DNA of 64,000 bases, taken from an uncultured Verrucomicrobiota bacterium (GTDB lineage: Bacteria > Verrucomicrobiota > Verrucomicrobiia > Opitutales > Seribacteraceae). This document shows, in pieces, positions 1-9,763 of this stretch. Numbering within the stretch: position 1 is the stretch's first letter; the number at the start of each line of letters is the position of its first letter. The notes under the pieces are model-generated. The model had not been told where the DNA came from. It saw nothing but the letters and a program-made list of their open reading frames with translations, and searched no databases. The stretch spans positions 1-64,000 of the forward strand of contig CACFTI010000005.1 of NCBI GenBank assembly GCA_902569115.1. The letters run 5' to 3'. A program made the position numbers and the translations under genes.

Positions 1-177
1 CAAGCGTTCAAGATTCGGGGTTTCGTAAAGAGCCGTATGGCCATAAAGAGTGGTGTCAGCCCATCCCAGGTCGTCGGCCATGATAAAAACGACATTTGGT
101 TTTGCAGAGAATGCAGTGGAAAATGCACAAAGAATAAATACGAATTGGATTAGAAGATTTTGAGGACGAACATTCAT
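1..177 (-). CDS. Sulfatase, N-terminal fragment (cut by window edge)
   Basis: Reading the minus strand from an ATG at 177-175 gives 59 codons, open to the window edge. A hydrophobic signal peptide of about 25 residues is followed by [16 protein letters not shown], the first conserved block of type I sulfatases; its Asp-Asp pair binds the active-site calcium. The next segment ([14 protein letters not shown]) also fits the family. The C-x-P-S-R block that carries the formylglycine cysteine would lie beyond the edge, so activity cannot be judged. The gene lies 37 bases behind the small membrane protein at 215-547 and is probably the last or a late gene of the minus-strand sulfatase operon starting at 6750. 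The family call is firm; the substrate is unknown. Confidence 0.88.
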   Translation of the reverse strand, partial: MNVRPQNLLIQFVFILCAFSTAFSAKPNVVFIMADDLGWADTTLYGHTALYETPNLERL

Positions 178-214
178 GGGTGTCGGGGAGTGTAGTGAAT
201 GCGAAACTAAGAAC

Positions 215-547
215 TTAATCGTTCTGTTTATTCTTAGAATTTGGTGGGCTTGCATTCGAATCCAATTCAGCAAGTTTAATCATTGCATCTACTCGTCCTG
301 CATTCCTTTTAGATTCCAGTAATGCAACAATCGCTATTACGATGGCATATAGCCCCCAAATGGGTATTATAGCTGTAAATATACAGAAATAAATAAGCAT
401 GCCGAATAGAAGCAGGGATGTAATCAGACCAAACAGGTAACGCCCCGTATAATATTCCAATGCAGATTCGCTGATTCTTTTTCTGAGGGATTCTTTGGCT
501 TCAGCCTCTTTGAGGATGAAATTCGCCATGGCTTTTTCGTTTTTCAT
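215..547 (-). CDS. Small membrane protein, unknown function
   Basis: This 110-residue protein has a charged N-terminal stretch rich in Lys and Glu (about residues 1-35). Two adjacent hydrophobic segments follow at about 38-58 and 60-78, linked by a short Pro-Ile-Trp-Gly turn. The C-terminal tail is polar and ends in an Asn/Lys-rich stretch. This suggests a two-helix inner-membrane hairpin with both ends in the cytoplasm. No family is recognised. It sits inside the minus-strand sulfatase operon, between the sulfatase ending at 611/677 and the one starting at 177, so it may be co-transcribed. Nothing in it suggests a direct role in sulfate ester cleavage. It is probably a real gene, because its composition and position fit the operon. 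Confidence 0.6.
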   Translation of the reverse strand: MKNEKAMANFILKEAEAKESLRKRISESALEYYTGRYLFGLITSLLLFGMLIYFCIFTAIIPIWGLYAIVIAIVALLESKRNAGRVDAMIKLAELDSNASPPNSKNKQND

Positions 548-676
548 TTCACTTTAAATAAAGATGTAATCGATCTTTATTTTCTTACGGATTTGTAGAG
601 CTAAATCAGCTTATTTCTTCTTTTTACCTTCTTTGGCGTGATAAGCCGCTAGTTGGTCCAAAACTTTCTGGCTGGC

Positions 677-2251
677 TTATGCATCGCTGGTTCCTGCTCC
701 TGGTACGAAATCACCATATGGACGGGGTCCCAGTTCTTTTACTGTTTTCGTAAGTATCACTTTCATTTTTTTAAGTTGTCCGGCATAACTCGAATCGTTA
801 GCCACATTTTTTTGTGAATTCGGATCTTTGGATAAGTCATATAGTTGATCAGCAGAAAAAATATCTGAATGGAAATACCTTGCTCTGGAAATTCCGCTGC
901 TTAAGCCAAGCAAGGTTTTATAGGCACGATCGGCCCGTTTACTTAATGCACCAGTAATCTGTTCATCTGTGTAGCGAATACTTATGTATTCAAAGGCTTC
1001 CGTCTTGATCGCCCGGGCTGCTCCCTGTTCTCCATAGATATATTTTCGGATGGAAACTGTAGGATCCTCAAACATGGCAGCCAGGCTTTTGCCGTCGATA
1101 TGATATTTCTCTGGAATCTTGGCCTTGGCCAATTCGAACCAGGTGGGGACAAAATCGGTATTTTGCAAAAGGCCACGGCTGACCGAGCCGGGCTTGATCA
1201 CTTTGGGCCAACGGATCAGGCAGGGGATTTCGGTTCCGCGGGTTTTGATCAAAGATCCTTTCCTTTCCGATCCATGATCCGAAACGAAGACCACGATGGT
1301 GTTGTCGGCAATGCCGAGCTTATCGAGTTTATCGAGGATGAGTCCGAGGCTGTCGTCCATCCACAGGTACCCGACCTCCGCTTCGGTTAAACCGGCTTTT
1401 TGTATTCGTTCCCATACCGATTTCCGATCGATCAACCCTAGGGGTTTTTTTAGGTAACCCTCTCCAGTTGCCAGTTCTTTTTCCATCATTGACTTAAACC
1501 ATTCCCCATTTGGTCCATGAAGAAGAGTGGAGCAGCAGTGCAAATAGAAAGGCTGGTCCTTGTGCTCCTCAATAAACTCCAGAGCAGCCTTTGCGGTCCA
1601 GTCCGGATTGTGGCCTTTGAAGGGTTGCTTCAGGTTTCCCCAGTAAATGTTTTTGGCCCAGGTAAAACCGTTCTTTTTGATTAATTCCCGCTGAAGTTTT
1701 TCGAGTTTGAATTTCCTCTTATTCAACTGATCGGAGTATTTGGCATTTTTAGGAACATAGAGATCACCAAAGAGGGACCCTTCCTTTGAATGATCGGTAT
1801 CGTGGACATGATATTTGCCAACAAAGCCGGTGGCGTATCCGGCATCAGCGAGAACCCGTCCGACATTCATTCTGTCAGATTCCAACCCAACATTGAAGGC
1901 AGGCAGTGCTTGGGTACCTTCCGGGCATTCATCGAGAAAGGTGTTGGAATGAGAGGAGCTGGCGTAGCGTCCCGTAAGGAAGGTATATCGCGAAGGGGTG
2001 CAGACCGTACTGGTCACGTGTGCATTATGGCAGATCATTCCTTCCTTGGCCAACCGGTCGAGGTTGGGGGTAAGGACTTTCCCTCCGTATGGGCTGGTCT
2101 CAGGCTTATCGTAATCGTCGACCAGGAAGACAATGATGTTGGGTCTTTCATCCTTCTCACCGTGTGATGGGCAAAGAAAAACGAATAAAAAAAGGAAGGC
2201 GAAAAGGAAATGGAGGGTTATTTTCATAAGGATCGAATTCAAGGGATTCAT
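677..2251 (-). CDS. Secreted type I sulfatase, with an in-frame stop close to the natural C-terminus
   Basis: This 524-residue arylsulfatase-like protein probably hydrolyses a sulfate ester outside the cytoplasm. The likely start is the ATG at 2227, which gives MKITLHFLFAFLF as signal peptide; the upstream ATG at 2251 adds eight residues. The IIVFLVDDYD metal-binding block is followed by V-CTPSR (Cys84 from the 2251 start), the canonical formylglycine motif. HGPN and VSDHGS supply the usual downstream His and Asp/His residues. After the TAA at 677-679 the same frame stays open for 21 codons to a second TAA at 611-613. That extension starts ASQKVLDQL and ends KEGKKKK, a plausible sulfatase tail. 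The original gene may therefore have ended at 611. It is 47 bases behind the double sulfatase gene and in the same operon. Confidence 0.9.
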   Translation of the reverse strand: MNPLNSILMKITLHFLFAFLFLFVFLCPSHGEKDERPNIIVFLVDDYDKPETSPYGGKVLTPNLDRLAKEGMICHNAHVTSTVCTPSRYTFLTGRYASSSHSNTFLDECPEGTQALPAFNVGLESDRMNVGRVLADAGYATGFVGKYHVHDTDHSKEGSLFGDLYVPKNAKYSDQLNKRKFKLEKLQRELIKKNGFTWAKNIYWGNLKQPFKGHNPDWTAKAALEFIEEHKDQPFYLHCCSTLLHGPNGEWFKSMMEKELATGEGYLKKPLGLIDRKSVWERIQKAGLTEAEVGYLWMDDSLGLILDKLDKLGIADNTIVVFVSDHGSERKGSLIKTRGTEIPCLIRWPKVIKPGSVSRGLLQNTDFVPTWFELAKAKIPEKYHIDGKSLAAMFEDPTVSIRKYIYGEQGAARAIKTEAFEYISIRYTDEQITGALSKRADRAYKTLLGLSSGISRARYFHSDIFSADQLYDLSKDPNSQKNVANDSSYAGQLKKMKVILTKTVKELGPRPYGDFVPGAGTSDA

Positions 2252-2298
2252 GGCCTGATTTAACTAACTGAAAAACCCGGGAATAAGTTTCATTAAAA

Positions 2299-5271
2299 TT
2301 AATTCTTCCCAAATAAGTTTTGTTTTTCTGCAAGGATAACTCTGAAATCCTCCAGCCTTTCTTTAAGATGATCTTTCTGTGCGAGGTTATTCTTTTCCTG
2401 GGGGTCGTTTCGTAAATTATAGAGTTCCTCTCCATCCGGCCATTTGCCGTACCGCCAGTTTTGGTTCCGTAATGCGTATCCAAGGTTTTTAGGTCCCCGG
2501 GTGACCACACTGTATGCATATTTCCTTTTATCCAACCTCTCGGGATGCCCGAGGAGCGGGCGGAGTGATATCCCCTGTAAATGATTTGGAGCTTCCAAAC
2601 CTGCTAAGTCAGCAAGGGTGGGATAAATATCAATTAATTCAACCATCGCTTCCGAAGTGGTTCCACTTTTGGAAAGACCCGGTACCCGTACGATGAAGGG
2701 TACCTTCGCTCCGATGTCAAAAAGCGTGACCTTACCCCAGATGAAATGATCTCCCAGGTGGTAGCCATGATCAGAAGTAAAAATGATAATGGTGTCGTCC
2801 CAGAGGCCCTGTTTCTTAAGACTATCTATCACCAGACCGAGCTGAGCGTCGATGAAGCTTACACAGGCATGATAGGCCTGGATGTATTCTTTTCTAAGTG
2901 GATGATTTTCCTTGGCGAATTCAAAACCGAAGGCTTCGTAGCGCTTGGAGAGGGCGGAGGAGGGAATGAAATTCCACAGGTTTGGCCGGTCATTCTGGTA
3001 GGTTATTTTATCGAATGGATAGAGATCAAAATATTTGTCCGGTGCGAGAAAGGGAACATGTGGTTTTTGTAAACCCAGTGAAATGAAGAAGGGTTTGCCC
3101 CCATAACTTTTGTCCTCCAGCCATTGGACGACTTGTCGGGCATTTTTGCCGTCTTTGTGCTGGTCATCCCGTAATCCGCTTCTTCCTTTGCCCGGTGGAG
3201 TTTGCGCATTCAGTTTCGCGGATACTTGCTTTTGAATTTCCTTCCATTTTTTCTTGTTTGGCTGTTTATCGATCGAGCCGTGCTCTGCTTCGAACTTCAC
3301 GCGTGCTTCGCGGACGACCGCGAGTTCGTCATTTTCAAAGCGCATATTTTCATGCCAGGCTATTTCTCCATGATCGCTCTTGGTGTTGTGGAATACTTTA
3401 CCCACACCGGCGGTCCAGTATCCGTTCTGCTTGAAAAACTGAGGCATGGAAACCGTGCCTGGCCGGGTTTTTCGGATATCGAATGTGTTGTTGAGCACGC
3501 CGGTGCTTTGGGGATAAAGACCACTAAGAAAAGAAGCACGAGAAGGCCCACATACGGGATACTGACAAAAGGCACGATTAAAGGTGATCGACTCATTTGC
3601 CAGTCGTGTCAGGTTGGGCGTGCTGATGTTCTTGTATCCGGAACTGGAAACATGGGTGTTGAGATCATCGCAGACCACGAAGAGAATATTTTTCTTTTTT
3701 TCTTTTGGTTTAATGACAGGAACCTTGGAGGTAACGACCGGACGATAGACTGTGGTTTTTGGTAAGTTTCCCTTGCCTGGAATCCATTTGTAGGAACCAT
3801 CCTTTACGAAGAGGTCACGCCTCGCATTCAGTTTCTTGGCAGGTGGAGCGAAGTCCTTGGGGGCGAGAGATGCCAATTGGGTTTTAAGTCCTGTATATTT
3901 TTCCAGTCCGGCCAGGTTGGTCCATTCGTACGGATCTTTGTTTAGGTTGTAGAGTTCCTCACCATCCTCTCCGTATCGGATGTAGCGCCAGTCACGATTG
4001 ATGATCGCATATTCTCCCGGATGCATATGGGGAAGAAAAATGGAGCGGTCTTCTGCTTTGTCCGGGTCGGCTAAGGTGGATCCGATGGAAGTTCCTTCCA
4101 GCTTTTGCTTGGTTTGAGGAAGTCCGCACATCTCGACAAAGGTCGGATACATATCGATCAGACTGACGCTGACATTCGTTGTCTTGTTCTGAGCAACTCC
4201 AGGACCTGACCAAATAAACGGAACATTGGAGGTCCTTTCCCAAAGGGTGTGCTTCCCCCAGTCTCCTTTTTCTCCAAGGTGGTAACCATGATCGCTCCAG
4301 AGAACCACAATCGTGTTGTCTGCATATGGGCTTTGGTCCAGGGCGTCGAGCACCCTGCCAAGCATGGCGTCGGCATAACTGATGGATGCGAGGTAGCCAT
4401 GGATCGCATCATCCCAGGCATTGAGAGACTGTAGTTTTTGTACGATTCGGGAACGGCCCGTTTTCATTTTTCGGATCTTCTCGGGGAGATCATCCAGATC
4501 ATCTTCTTTGATGGGCGGGAGTTGGATGTCTTTCGGGCCGTAAAGATCAAAGTACTTCTGGGGGCAGTAGTTCGGGTAGTGTGGAGCATAAAGCCCGACT
4601 GCGAGGAAGAATGGCTTTTCATGTTGCTTTTTTAATTGTTCGACTGCCCAGTTGATCCTTTTCGTATCCGCCATTTCCTCTTCTTTCTGATTGGGTATTC
4701 CTGCCCATTCGAGAAACATACCTCCGGTTATCTCCTGTCCCCGGTTGTAAATACTTGCGGGGAAGGGCTCAGGGAAGGGAGTCTCTGCGCTCCATGAATT
4801 CATGGGCCATCCCGTTTCTCTTTGATCGGGGTTGCGCAGAAAGAAGTGAGTCCAGTCTCGCACATCAATGGCGCCTGCCGGATGATGGAAAAGTTTTCCC
4901 GCTCCGAAAGTGGAATATCCCGCCTTGGCAAAACTGGTTTGCAGGGATTCGATTTCCGGATGTTCCACGAAGTAATTGGCACTTTGATAGCAACCGGTGG
5001 TAGAGGCGAACTGGCCTGAGAAAATGGCTGCCCGACTTGGAGCACAAAAGACTCCTGCGGTGTGGGCATTGGTAAAATTGACGCCGCTCTTGGCAAGCTT
5101 ATCGATATTGGGAGTGATAGCCCGGGGAGTCTTGCCGAGACATCCAATCCAATCATTCATGTCGTCCACAGCAAGAAAAAGGACATTAGGCTTATTCTTT
5201 GCCTGCAGCGGGATGTGTAGAAATAGAAAACTGAAAACCAGTGAACAAATAGAATGAATAAGTGAGTTCAT
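2299..5271 (-). CDS. Tandem double-domain sulfatase
   Basis: This secreted protein of 990 residues has two complete type I sulfatase domains in one chain, about twice the family's usual length. Domain 1 (about 27-475) follows a signal peptide and has [11 protein letters not shown], the maturation motif CAPSR (Cys76) and [17 protein letters not shown] linker (about 476-525) leads to domain 2 (about 526-990), which has [15 protein letters not shown] (Cys574) and [18 protein letters not shown]. Both halves resemble iduronate-2-sulfatase-like enzymes, especially domain 2 with [20 protein letters not shown]. Both keep the metal-binding and formylglycine residues, so both should be active. The start is 3 bases after the stop of the upstream sulfatase, which indicates tight co-transcription. 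The likely role is sequential or dual desulfation of one polysaccharide; the substrate is unknown. Confidence 0.93.
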   Translation of the reverse strand: MNSLIHSICSLVFSFLFLHIPLQAKNKPNVLFLAVDDMNDWIGCLGKTPRAITPNIDKLAKSGVNFTNAHTAGVFCAPSRAAIFSGQFASTTGCYQSANYFVEHPEIESLQTSFAKAGYSTFGAGKLFHHPAGAIDVRDWTHFFLRNPDQRETGWPMNSWSAETPFPEPFPASIYNRGQEITGGMFLEWAGIPNQKEEEMADTKRINWAVEQLKKQHEKPFFLAVGLYAPHYPNYCPQKYFDLYGPKDIQLPPIKEDDLDDLPEKIRKMKTGRSRIVQKLQSLNAWDDAIHGYLASISYADAMLGRVLDALDQSPYADNTIVVLWSDHGYHLGEKGDWGKHTLWERTSNVPFIWSGPGVAQNKTTNVSVSLIDMYPTFVEMCGLPQTKQKLEGTSIGSTLADPDKAEDRSIFLPHMHPGEYAIINRDWRYIRYGEDGEELYNLNKDPYEWTNLAGLEKYTGLKTQLASLAPKDFAPPAKKLNARRDLFVKDGSYKWIPGKGNLPKTTVYRPVVTSKVPVIKPKEKKKNILFVVCDDLNTHVSSSGYKNISTPNLTRLANESITFNRAFCQYPVCGPSRASFLSGLYPQSTGVLNNTFDIRKTRPGTVSMPQFFKQNGYWTAGVGKVFHNTKSDHGEIAWHENMRFENDELAVVREARVKFEAEHGSIDKQPNKKKWKEIQKQVSAKLNAQTPPGKGRSGLRDDQHKDGKNARQVVQWLEDKSYGGKPFFISLGLQKPHVPFLAPDKYFDLYPFDKITYQNDRPNLWNFIPSSALSKRYEAFGFEFAKENHPLRKEYIQAYHACVSFIDAQLGLVIDSLKKQGLWDDTIIIFTSDHGYHLGDHFIWGKVTLFDIGAKVPFIVRVPGLSKSGTTSEAMVELIDIYPTLADLAGLEAPNHLQGISLRPLLGHPERLDKRKYAYSVVTRGPKNLGYALRNQNWRYGKWPDGEELYNLRNDPQEKNNLAQKDHLKERLEDFRVILAEKQNLFGKN

Positions 5272-5274
5272 GGT

Positions 5275-6750
5275 TTAGTCTTTAATTTTATATAGCTTAC
5301 GAAGTCGATGGAGTTCTTTTTTCATTGACTCGATATTGGCGGTTTGGGATTTATCGGCGTATAGGTTTTTCATTTCCATGGTATCTTTTTGGAGATCGAA
5401 GAATTCCCAGGTGTTAAGAGTATCGCCCGGAAAACGGATCAGCTTTTGTTTGCCATCCGTTACGCCGTAATGAATGGGGACCCCGTGTCCACCTGCTTCA
5501 TAGTAATGATAGTAATGTGTAATTCTCCAGTCTTTCGGAGTATAACCCATGAAAAGAGGAAGTAAGGATTCTCCCTGCATATCCTTAGCGGGTTCCGCTC
5601 CGGCGAGTTCCAGGAAAGTGGGGGCGAAATCCAAGTTGGAAACCAATAATTCATTTTTACTCGAAGGCTTAATCTTATTTGGCCAGCGGACAAGCAGGGG
5701 AGTGTGCAGGCTTTCTTCATACATCCATCGTTTGTCGAACCATCCATGTTCGCCAAGCCAAAAGCCCTGGTCTGAACTATAAATTACGATGGTGTTTTTA
5801 GTAAGTTTTTTACTATCAAGGTACTCGAGCATCCGGCCAATGTTCTCATCCACCGCTTTTACACAGCGTAGATAGTTCTTGATGTATCTTTGATAATGCC
5901 AACGGGTACGTTCTTTCCCTGATAGTTTTGCCTTGATGAAGGCTTCGTTTTTGGGGCGGAAGGCATTGTCGAACTGTTTAAACTGTTCGGGAGTAAACTT
6001 GCTTGCATAGCTGAGCATCAGGCGTTTCTCACCAATATGATCGGCAATGCCCATTTTGTGTTGAGCGGAAGCGGGACTACGACCTGAAAAATCGTCAAAG
6101 AGGGTGGGGGGTTCCGGGATTTCCATATCATCGAATTCATGGAGATGTCGAAGGGCTGGTTCCCATTTACCGTGAGGAGCCTTGTGCTGGCACATGAGAA
6201 AGAACGGTTTGTCGGGATCACGGTTGTCCAGCCACGTAAGTGCCTGATCCGTGATTACATCCGTGGTGTAACCGACATGGTTGATATTTTTCCCATTGGT
6301 AAAAAGCATAGGGTTGTAGTACTGCCCCTGTCCTTTCAGAACCTCGAAATGATCGAATCCTGTGGGTGTGGATTTAAGATGCCATTTTCCGACGATTGCG
6401 GTTTGGTACCCTTCCTTTTTCAAGAGTTTGGGGACGGTTTGCTGGCTACCATCAAATACATTTTTATTGGTCAACTGGCCATTCAGATGTGAGTACTTTC
6501 CGGTAAGGACGACCGCACGGGAAGGAGCACATATTGAATTGGTGACAAGGCAGTGATTAAACATCATGCCTTCCTTTGCAATTCGATCGAGATGAGGAGT
6601 GGGAGCAATCTTGGCTAAGGGGCCGCCATATGCAGAAATGGCATTTAAGGCATGATCATCGGTAAAGATGAAGAGGATATTGGGTTGTTTACTGCAAAGT
6701 GAGTGCAGGCTGAGACTAAGAAACAAAAGGCAGAAAGAAATTTTTTTCAT
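5275..6750 (-). CDS. Secreted type I sulfatase, N-acetylglucosamine-6-sulfatase-like
   Basis: This 491-residue protein is the first gene of the minus-strand operon. An N-terminal signal peptide (about 1-20) leads to ILFIFTDDHALNAISAYG. The maturation motif is CAPSR (Cys74), followed by AVVLTGKYSHLNGQ. Further blocks are VGKWHL, FFLMCQHKAPHGKWEP and IYSSDQGFWLGEHGWFDK with the conserved Asp-Gln-Gly-Phe. The SDQGFWLGEHGWFDKRW pattern and the long insertion around residues 210-270 resemble sulfatases related to N-acetylglucosamine-6-sulfatase. It is predicted to be periplasmic or extracellular. The start codon lies within a small palindrome (6748-6762). A divergent sulfatase starts at 6839, so the 88 bases between them must hold two promoters. 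The substrate is inferred only from family resemblance. Confidence 0.92.
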   Translation of the reverse strand: MKKISFCLLFLSLSLHSLCSKQPNILFIFTDDHALNAISAYGGPLAKIAPTPHLDRIAKEGMMFNHCLVTNSICAPSRAVVLTGKYSHLNGQLTNKNVFDGSQQTVPKLLKKEGYQTAIVGKWHLKSTPTGFDHFEVLKGQGQYYNPMLFTNGKNINHVGYTTDVITDQALTWLDNRDPDKPFFLMCQHKAPHGKWEPALRHLHEFDDMEIPEPPTLFDDFSGRSPASAQHKMGIADHIGEKRLMLSYASKFTPEQFKQFDNAFRPKNEAFIKAKLSGKERTRWHYQRYIKNYLRCVKAVDENIGRMLEYLDSKKLTKNTIVIYSSDQGFWLGEHGWFDKRWMYEESLHTPLLVRWPNKIKPSSKNELLVSNLDFAPTFLELAGAEPAKDMQGESLLPLFMGYTPKDWRITHYYHYYEAGGHGVPIHYGVTDGKQKLIRFPGDTLNTWEFFDLQKDTMEMKNLYADKSQTANIESMKKELHRLRKLYKIKD

Positions 6751-6762
6751 ATAAGTTATATG
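6748..6762. promoter_or_regulatory. Palindrome overlapping a sulfatase start codon
   Basis: CATATAA and TTATATG form a perfect 7-base inverted repeat around a single G. Its left arm contains the complement of the ATG of the minus-strand sulfatase. It lies at one end of the 88-base divergent promoter region 6751-6838. In AT-rich sequence such a short palindrome can arise by chance. It could be an operator or a translational control hairpin. No clear -35/-10 pair was assigned. Confidence 0.25.
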
Positions 6763-6838
6763 TAACAGTCCGGATATTTATTACTTTTGAGATGAATATT
6801 TGGCTTTATCTGTCTATAGATCGAGTTAATAAGCGGAT

Positions 6839-8362
6839 ATGCGTAAAACAATTATAACTACGATAGGGTTGTTTCTTGGGTTATGGGGATCGTCATTCTC
6901 GGCTGACAAAAAACCAAATATTTTGATTTTGTACGCGGATGATCTTGGCTATGGCGATCTCAAAATCCTGAATCCCAAATCCAAGATTCCCACTCCGCAT
7001 CTTGAAAAATTGGCCAAGGAGGGAATGATTTTTACCGACGGACATTCTTCTTCCGGGATCTGTACTCCCAGTCGCTATGCCATGCTGACCGGTCGTTATC
7101 ATTGGAGGAAGTTTCATGGTATCGTAAATGCATTTGGGTCTTCAGCCTTTAATTCTGAGAGGCTCACTTTGCCCGAGATGTTGAAAGAATGTGGATACAA
7201 CACCGCAGTCATTGGTAAGTGGCACCTCGGATGGAATTGGGATGCCATTAAAAAGCCGGGAGCTAAACCGATTAAGCAAGGCAAGAAGTCCGGATTTGGC
7301 CCGGATGCCTTCGACTGGTCCAAGTCGATACCCGACGGTCCTTTGGCTCATGGTTTTGATTATTACTTCGGGGATACGGTGATTAACTTTCCGCCTTATT
7401 GTTGGATTGAGAACGACAAGGTGGTGGACGTCCCCGACACTATGATGGACACTTCCAAATGGAAAAAGATCAAAGAGGGAGGCTGGGAATGCCGGCCGGG
7501 TCCGATGTTTTCCGGCTGGGATCCGTATGAAAATATTCCCACCACTACGCGGAAGGCGGTGGAGTATGTAAAAAAACAGGTAAGCAACGATAAGCCTTTC
7601 TTTCTTTATTTCGCCTTTCCGTCACCACACGCCCCGATTATTCCAAACGACGAATTTGATGGTAAGTCAGGTGCGGGACCGTATGGCGATTTTGTTTATG
7701 AAACCGATGACGCCTGCGGCCGAATTCTCAAGGCACTCAAACAGAGCGGACAGGCAGATAATACGATAGTTATTTTCACTGCTGATAATGGCCCTGAAAA
7801 GTATGCTTATAAACGCGATCAAACTTTTGACCACTGGTCAGCTGAGCCTTTTCGTGGATTAAAAAGGGATATTTATGAAGGGGGGCATCATGTGCCTTTC
7901 ATCGTCAAGTGGCCAGGCGTCACCAAGGCGGGAAGTACCTGTGATAAGTTAGTTTCCCAAATTGATTTTATGGGAACAATTGCTTCTTCACTCGGGTACA
8001 AACTACCGGATGGTGCTGCGGAAGATTCTCATGACCTGTTGCCTTTGCTGAAGGGAAAAAAAGCTAATCCTCGATCCGTCCATGTTCATAATACAAGGAC
8101 GGATGCTTGGGCCATTCGGGTGAGTGAATGGAATTTAGTAACTGGGAAGTCAGGATATCATTCGGGCCGGGTAAAGGCATGGGAAGAAAAACGGAATTAT
8201 CCCGCGGATGATGATGACCCGGTCGAGCTATACCATTACGCCAAGGATATTAGTCAGCGAAATAATCTGGCCAAGAAATTCCCCGAAAAGGTGGATGAAT
8301 TAAAAAAGGAACTGCAAGTTGCGAGAGAGCGTGGCTTTACCGCTCCCAGACTTTTAAAATAA
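6839..8362 (+). CDS. Secreted arylsulfatase
   Basis: This complete 507-residue type I sulfatase has a signal peptide (about 1-22). It is followed by [14 protein letters not shown] (metal site), [18 protein letters not shown] with formylglycine Cys75, VIGKWHLGW, and [10 protein letters not shown] (catalytic His). [11 protein letters not shown] supplies the Asp-Asn metal pair and [13 protein letters not shown] the last block. All catalytic positions are present. It is transcribed away from the operon starting at 6750 and converges on the sulfatase ending at 8377. It closely resembles the sulfatase at 25236-26705 in layout (LGYGD, CTP-[ST]-R, TGRY-W-R, the GPYGDFV-like block), so the two are probably paralogues of one subfamily. 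The substrate is unknown. Confidence 0.93.
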   Translation: MRKTIITTIGLFLGLWGSSFSADKKPNILILYADDLGYGDLKILNPKSKIPTPHLEKLAKEGMIFTDGHSSSGICTPSRYAMLTGRYHWRKFHGIVNAFGSSAFNSERLTLPEMLKECGYNTAVIGKWHLGWNWDAIKKPGAKPIKQGKKSGFGPDAFDWSKSIPDGPLAHGFDYYFGDTVINFPPYCWIENDKVVDVPDTMMDTSKWKKIKEGGWECRPGPMFSGWDPYENIPTTTRKAVEYVKKQVSNDKPFFLYFAFPSPHAPIIPNDEFDGKSGAGPYGDFVYETDDACGRILKALKQSGQADNTIVIFTADNGPEKYAYKRDQTFDHWSAEPFRGLKRDIYEGGHHVPFIVKWPGVTKAGSTCDKLVSQIDFMGTIASSLGYKLPDGAAEDSHDLLPLLKGKKANPRSVHVHNTRTDAWAIRVSEWNLVTGKSGYHSGRVKAWEEKRNYPADDDDPVELYHYAKDISQRNNLAKKFPEKVDELKKELQVARERGFTAPRLLK

Positions 8363-8384
8363 TAACGGACACTGGGTTATTTTT
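8361..8384. terminator. Possible short bidirectional terminator between convergent sulfatases
   Basis: AATAAC (8361-8366) and GTTATT (8376-8381) can pair over a 9-base loop, and a short T run follows. The element overlaps the stop codons of both convergent genes. The stem is short and AT-rich, so this is a weak call resting mainly on position. Confidence 0.3.
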
Positions 8385-9723
8385 GTGCGTAAGCCCATCC
8401 ATGGCCCGTTCCAATACGATCGTCGGACCTAGAGAGCTTTGGGATCTTGCCCAAAGGGGCGAGGGTCTTGACCCAAGCTTTGTGCTTCGAGGATAGTTGA
8501 CTCACAACTTGTGGGTGTTTCCTTGCCACATTATTCATTTCCTCCGGATCGGCCGCCAGATCGAATAATTGCCAATCATCCTTGGCGTACTTTTTGTAAA
8601 GTCTCCAATTCTTCCAGCGCACAGCAATAAGATGTCTTCTTTCAGCATCTCCCGGTTCGTTGTTGAGCCAGAAAAGATACTCGTGGGGTTCTTCCTTATT
8701 TTTTCCCGTGATGTAGGGAATCAAGTTTACTCCATCGCAATGCTTCGGGATGGGCAAGCCGGCTACCGATGCAATGGTGGAATAGAAATCGAAGTTAGCG
8801 ATTTGCTTGTGGTAGTCCTTGCCTTCGGGGACGACCCCGGGCATCGAGAAAATCGTAGGCACGCGTACCCAGCCTTCCTGTTGTGTGCCGCTCCCTTTTC
8901 CTCCTCGATAGGGTGTAGATGATCCTTCCTCGCCGACATTGGCACCGTTGTCACTTGAGAAGATAATAAGGGTGTTCTTGCGTAGGCCATGTTTGCTCAA
9001 AACTTTGGTAAGCTTTCCAACTTGGTCGTCAACCGAGACGATGGCCCCCGCCAATTTACTTCTTTTTCCTTTCGCAGTGGTACGATCGGTCAGGCTCGAA
9101 GGAGCTTCGTCGTTCTTTGAATGAACGGCTTCGGGAGACCAGTAGAGAAAGAAGGGCTTGGATTTATGTCGCTCGATAAATTTGACGATATTATCTCCGT
9201 CATAATCGGTGAGCCACTGGATCTTTCCCTCCTTGTTTTTGCAGAAATATTTCGATCCCTTTTTCTTGGGCGGTGTTTGTGCGACCTCGGCAAATCCAAC
9301 TTGGAGAGGGCCTTGAGCTTTTGTGCCTATGTCCCACTTGCCGATTTGGCCGGTGACATATCCGTTCTCACCCATGTACTTGGCGAGGGTGGGGCGGTCT
9401 TCGGGAATGGGAAGACCGCGGGACATTCCATACTTGCCAAACCGTTGTCCGTACTGACCCATCATCAGAGCGCAGCGGCTTGGGCAACAGGGCGGGTTGG
9501 TTATGTAGGAAGCGGTGAAACGTACTCCCTGTTCAGCAAGTCGATCGATGTGTGGTGTGGGGATGTCTTCGCAGTCATAGCATCCGATGTCCCCATAACC
9601 CAAGTCATCAATATAGATGAGAACAACATTCGGCTTGTCCGCGGCGTTCAGATCATTCGAATAATGGAAGCAAAGCGGGATGGCAAAAACGAGCCACCCG
9701 ATTAAATGGGTGAAGATTTTCAT
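8377..9723 (-). CDS. Secreted type I sulfatase with CCPSR motif
   Basis: This 448-residue protein has a signal peptide (about 1-28) ending before NAADKPNVVLIYIDDLGYGD, which holds the metal-binding Asp pair. The maturation motif is CCPSR (Cys79 is the expected formylglycine; the second Cys80 occupies the variable position). IGKWDIG replaces the more common GKWHLG, so the usual His of that block is Asp here. YWSPEAVHSKND and IFSSDNGANVG follow, with the Asp-Asn pair. It is the last gene of a minus-strand group and lies 40 bases behind the Gfo/Idh/MocA oxidoreductase, so the two are probably co-expressed. The GKWDIG variation sits near a known substrate/sulfate-contact position and may reflect altered specificity; this is an inference. 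Confidence 0.9.
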   Translation of the reverse strand: MKIFTHLIGWLVFAIPLCFHYSNDLNAADKPNVVLIYIDDLGYGDIGCYDCEDIPTPHIDRLAEQGVRFTASYITNPPCCPSRCALMMGQYGQRFGKYGMSRGLPIPEDRPTLAKYMGENGYVTGQIGKWDIGTKAQGPLQVGFAEVAQTPPKKKGSKYFCKNKEGKIQWLTDYDGDNIVKFIERHKSKPFFLYWSPEAVHSKNDEAPSSLTDRTTAKGKRSKLAGAIVSVDDQVGKLTKVLSKHGLRKNTLIIFSSDNGANVGEEGSSTPYRGGKGSGTQQEGWVRVPTIFSMPGVVPEGKDYHKQIANFDFYSTIASVAGLPIPKHCDGVNLIPYITGKNKEEPHEYLFWLNNEPGDAERRHLIAVRWKNWRLYKKYAKDDWQLFDLAADPEEMNNVARKHPQVVSQLSSKHKAWVKTLAPLGKIPKLSRSDDRIGTGHGWAYAQK

Positions 9724-9763
9724 AGCTTGTGTTTTGGAAATCCCGAAGAAAGGTTAAGCGAAG

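Noticed and set aside
611..679. TAA recoded as an amino acid
   Set aside because: TAA is the normal stop of many genes here and no recoding signal was seen; a point mutation or read error is simpler.
3202..3765. Plus-strand open frame of 187 codons opposite the double sulfatase
   Set aside because: It is the complement of conserved sulfatase blocks including the CGPSR region, so it is a shadow.
36..6750. Dense sulfatase genes as a transposon or prophage cargo
   Set aside because: No transposase, integrase, terminal repeat or attachment site was found in the region or at its edges.
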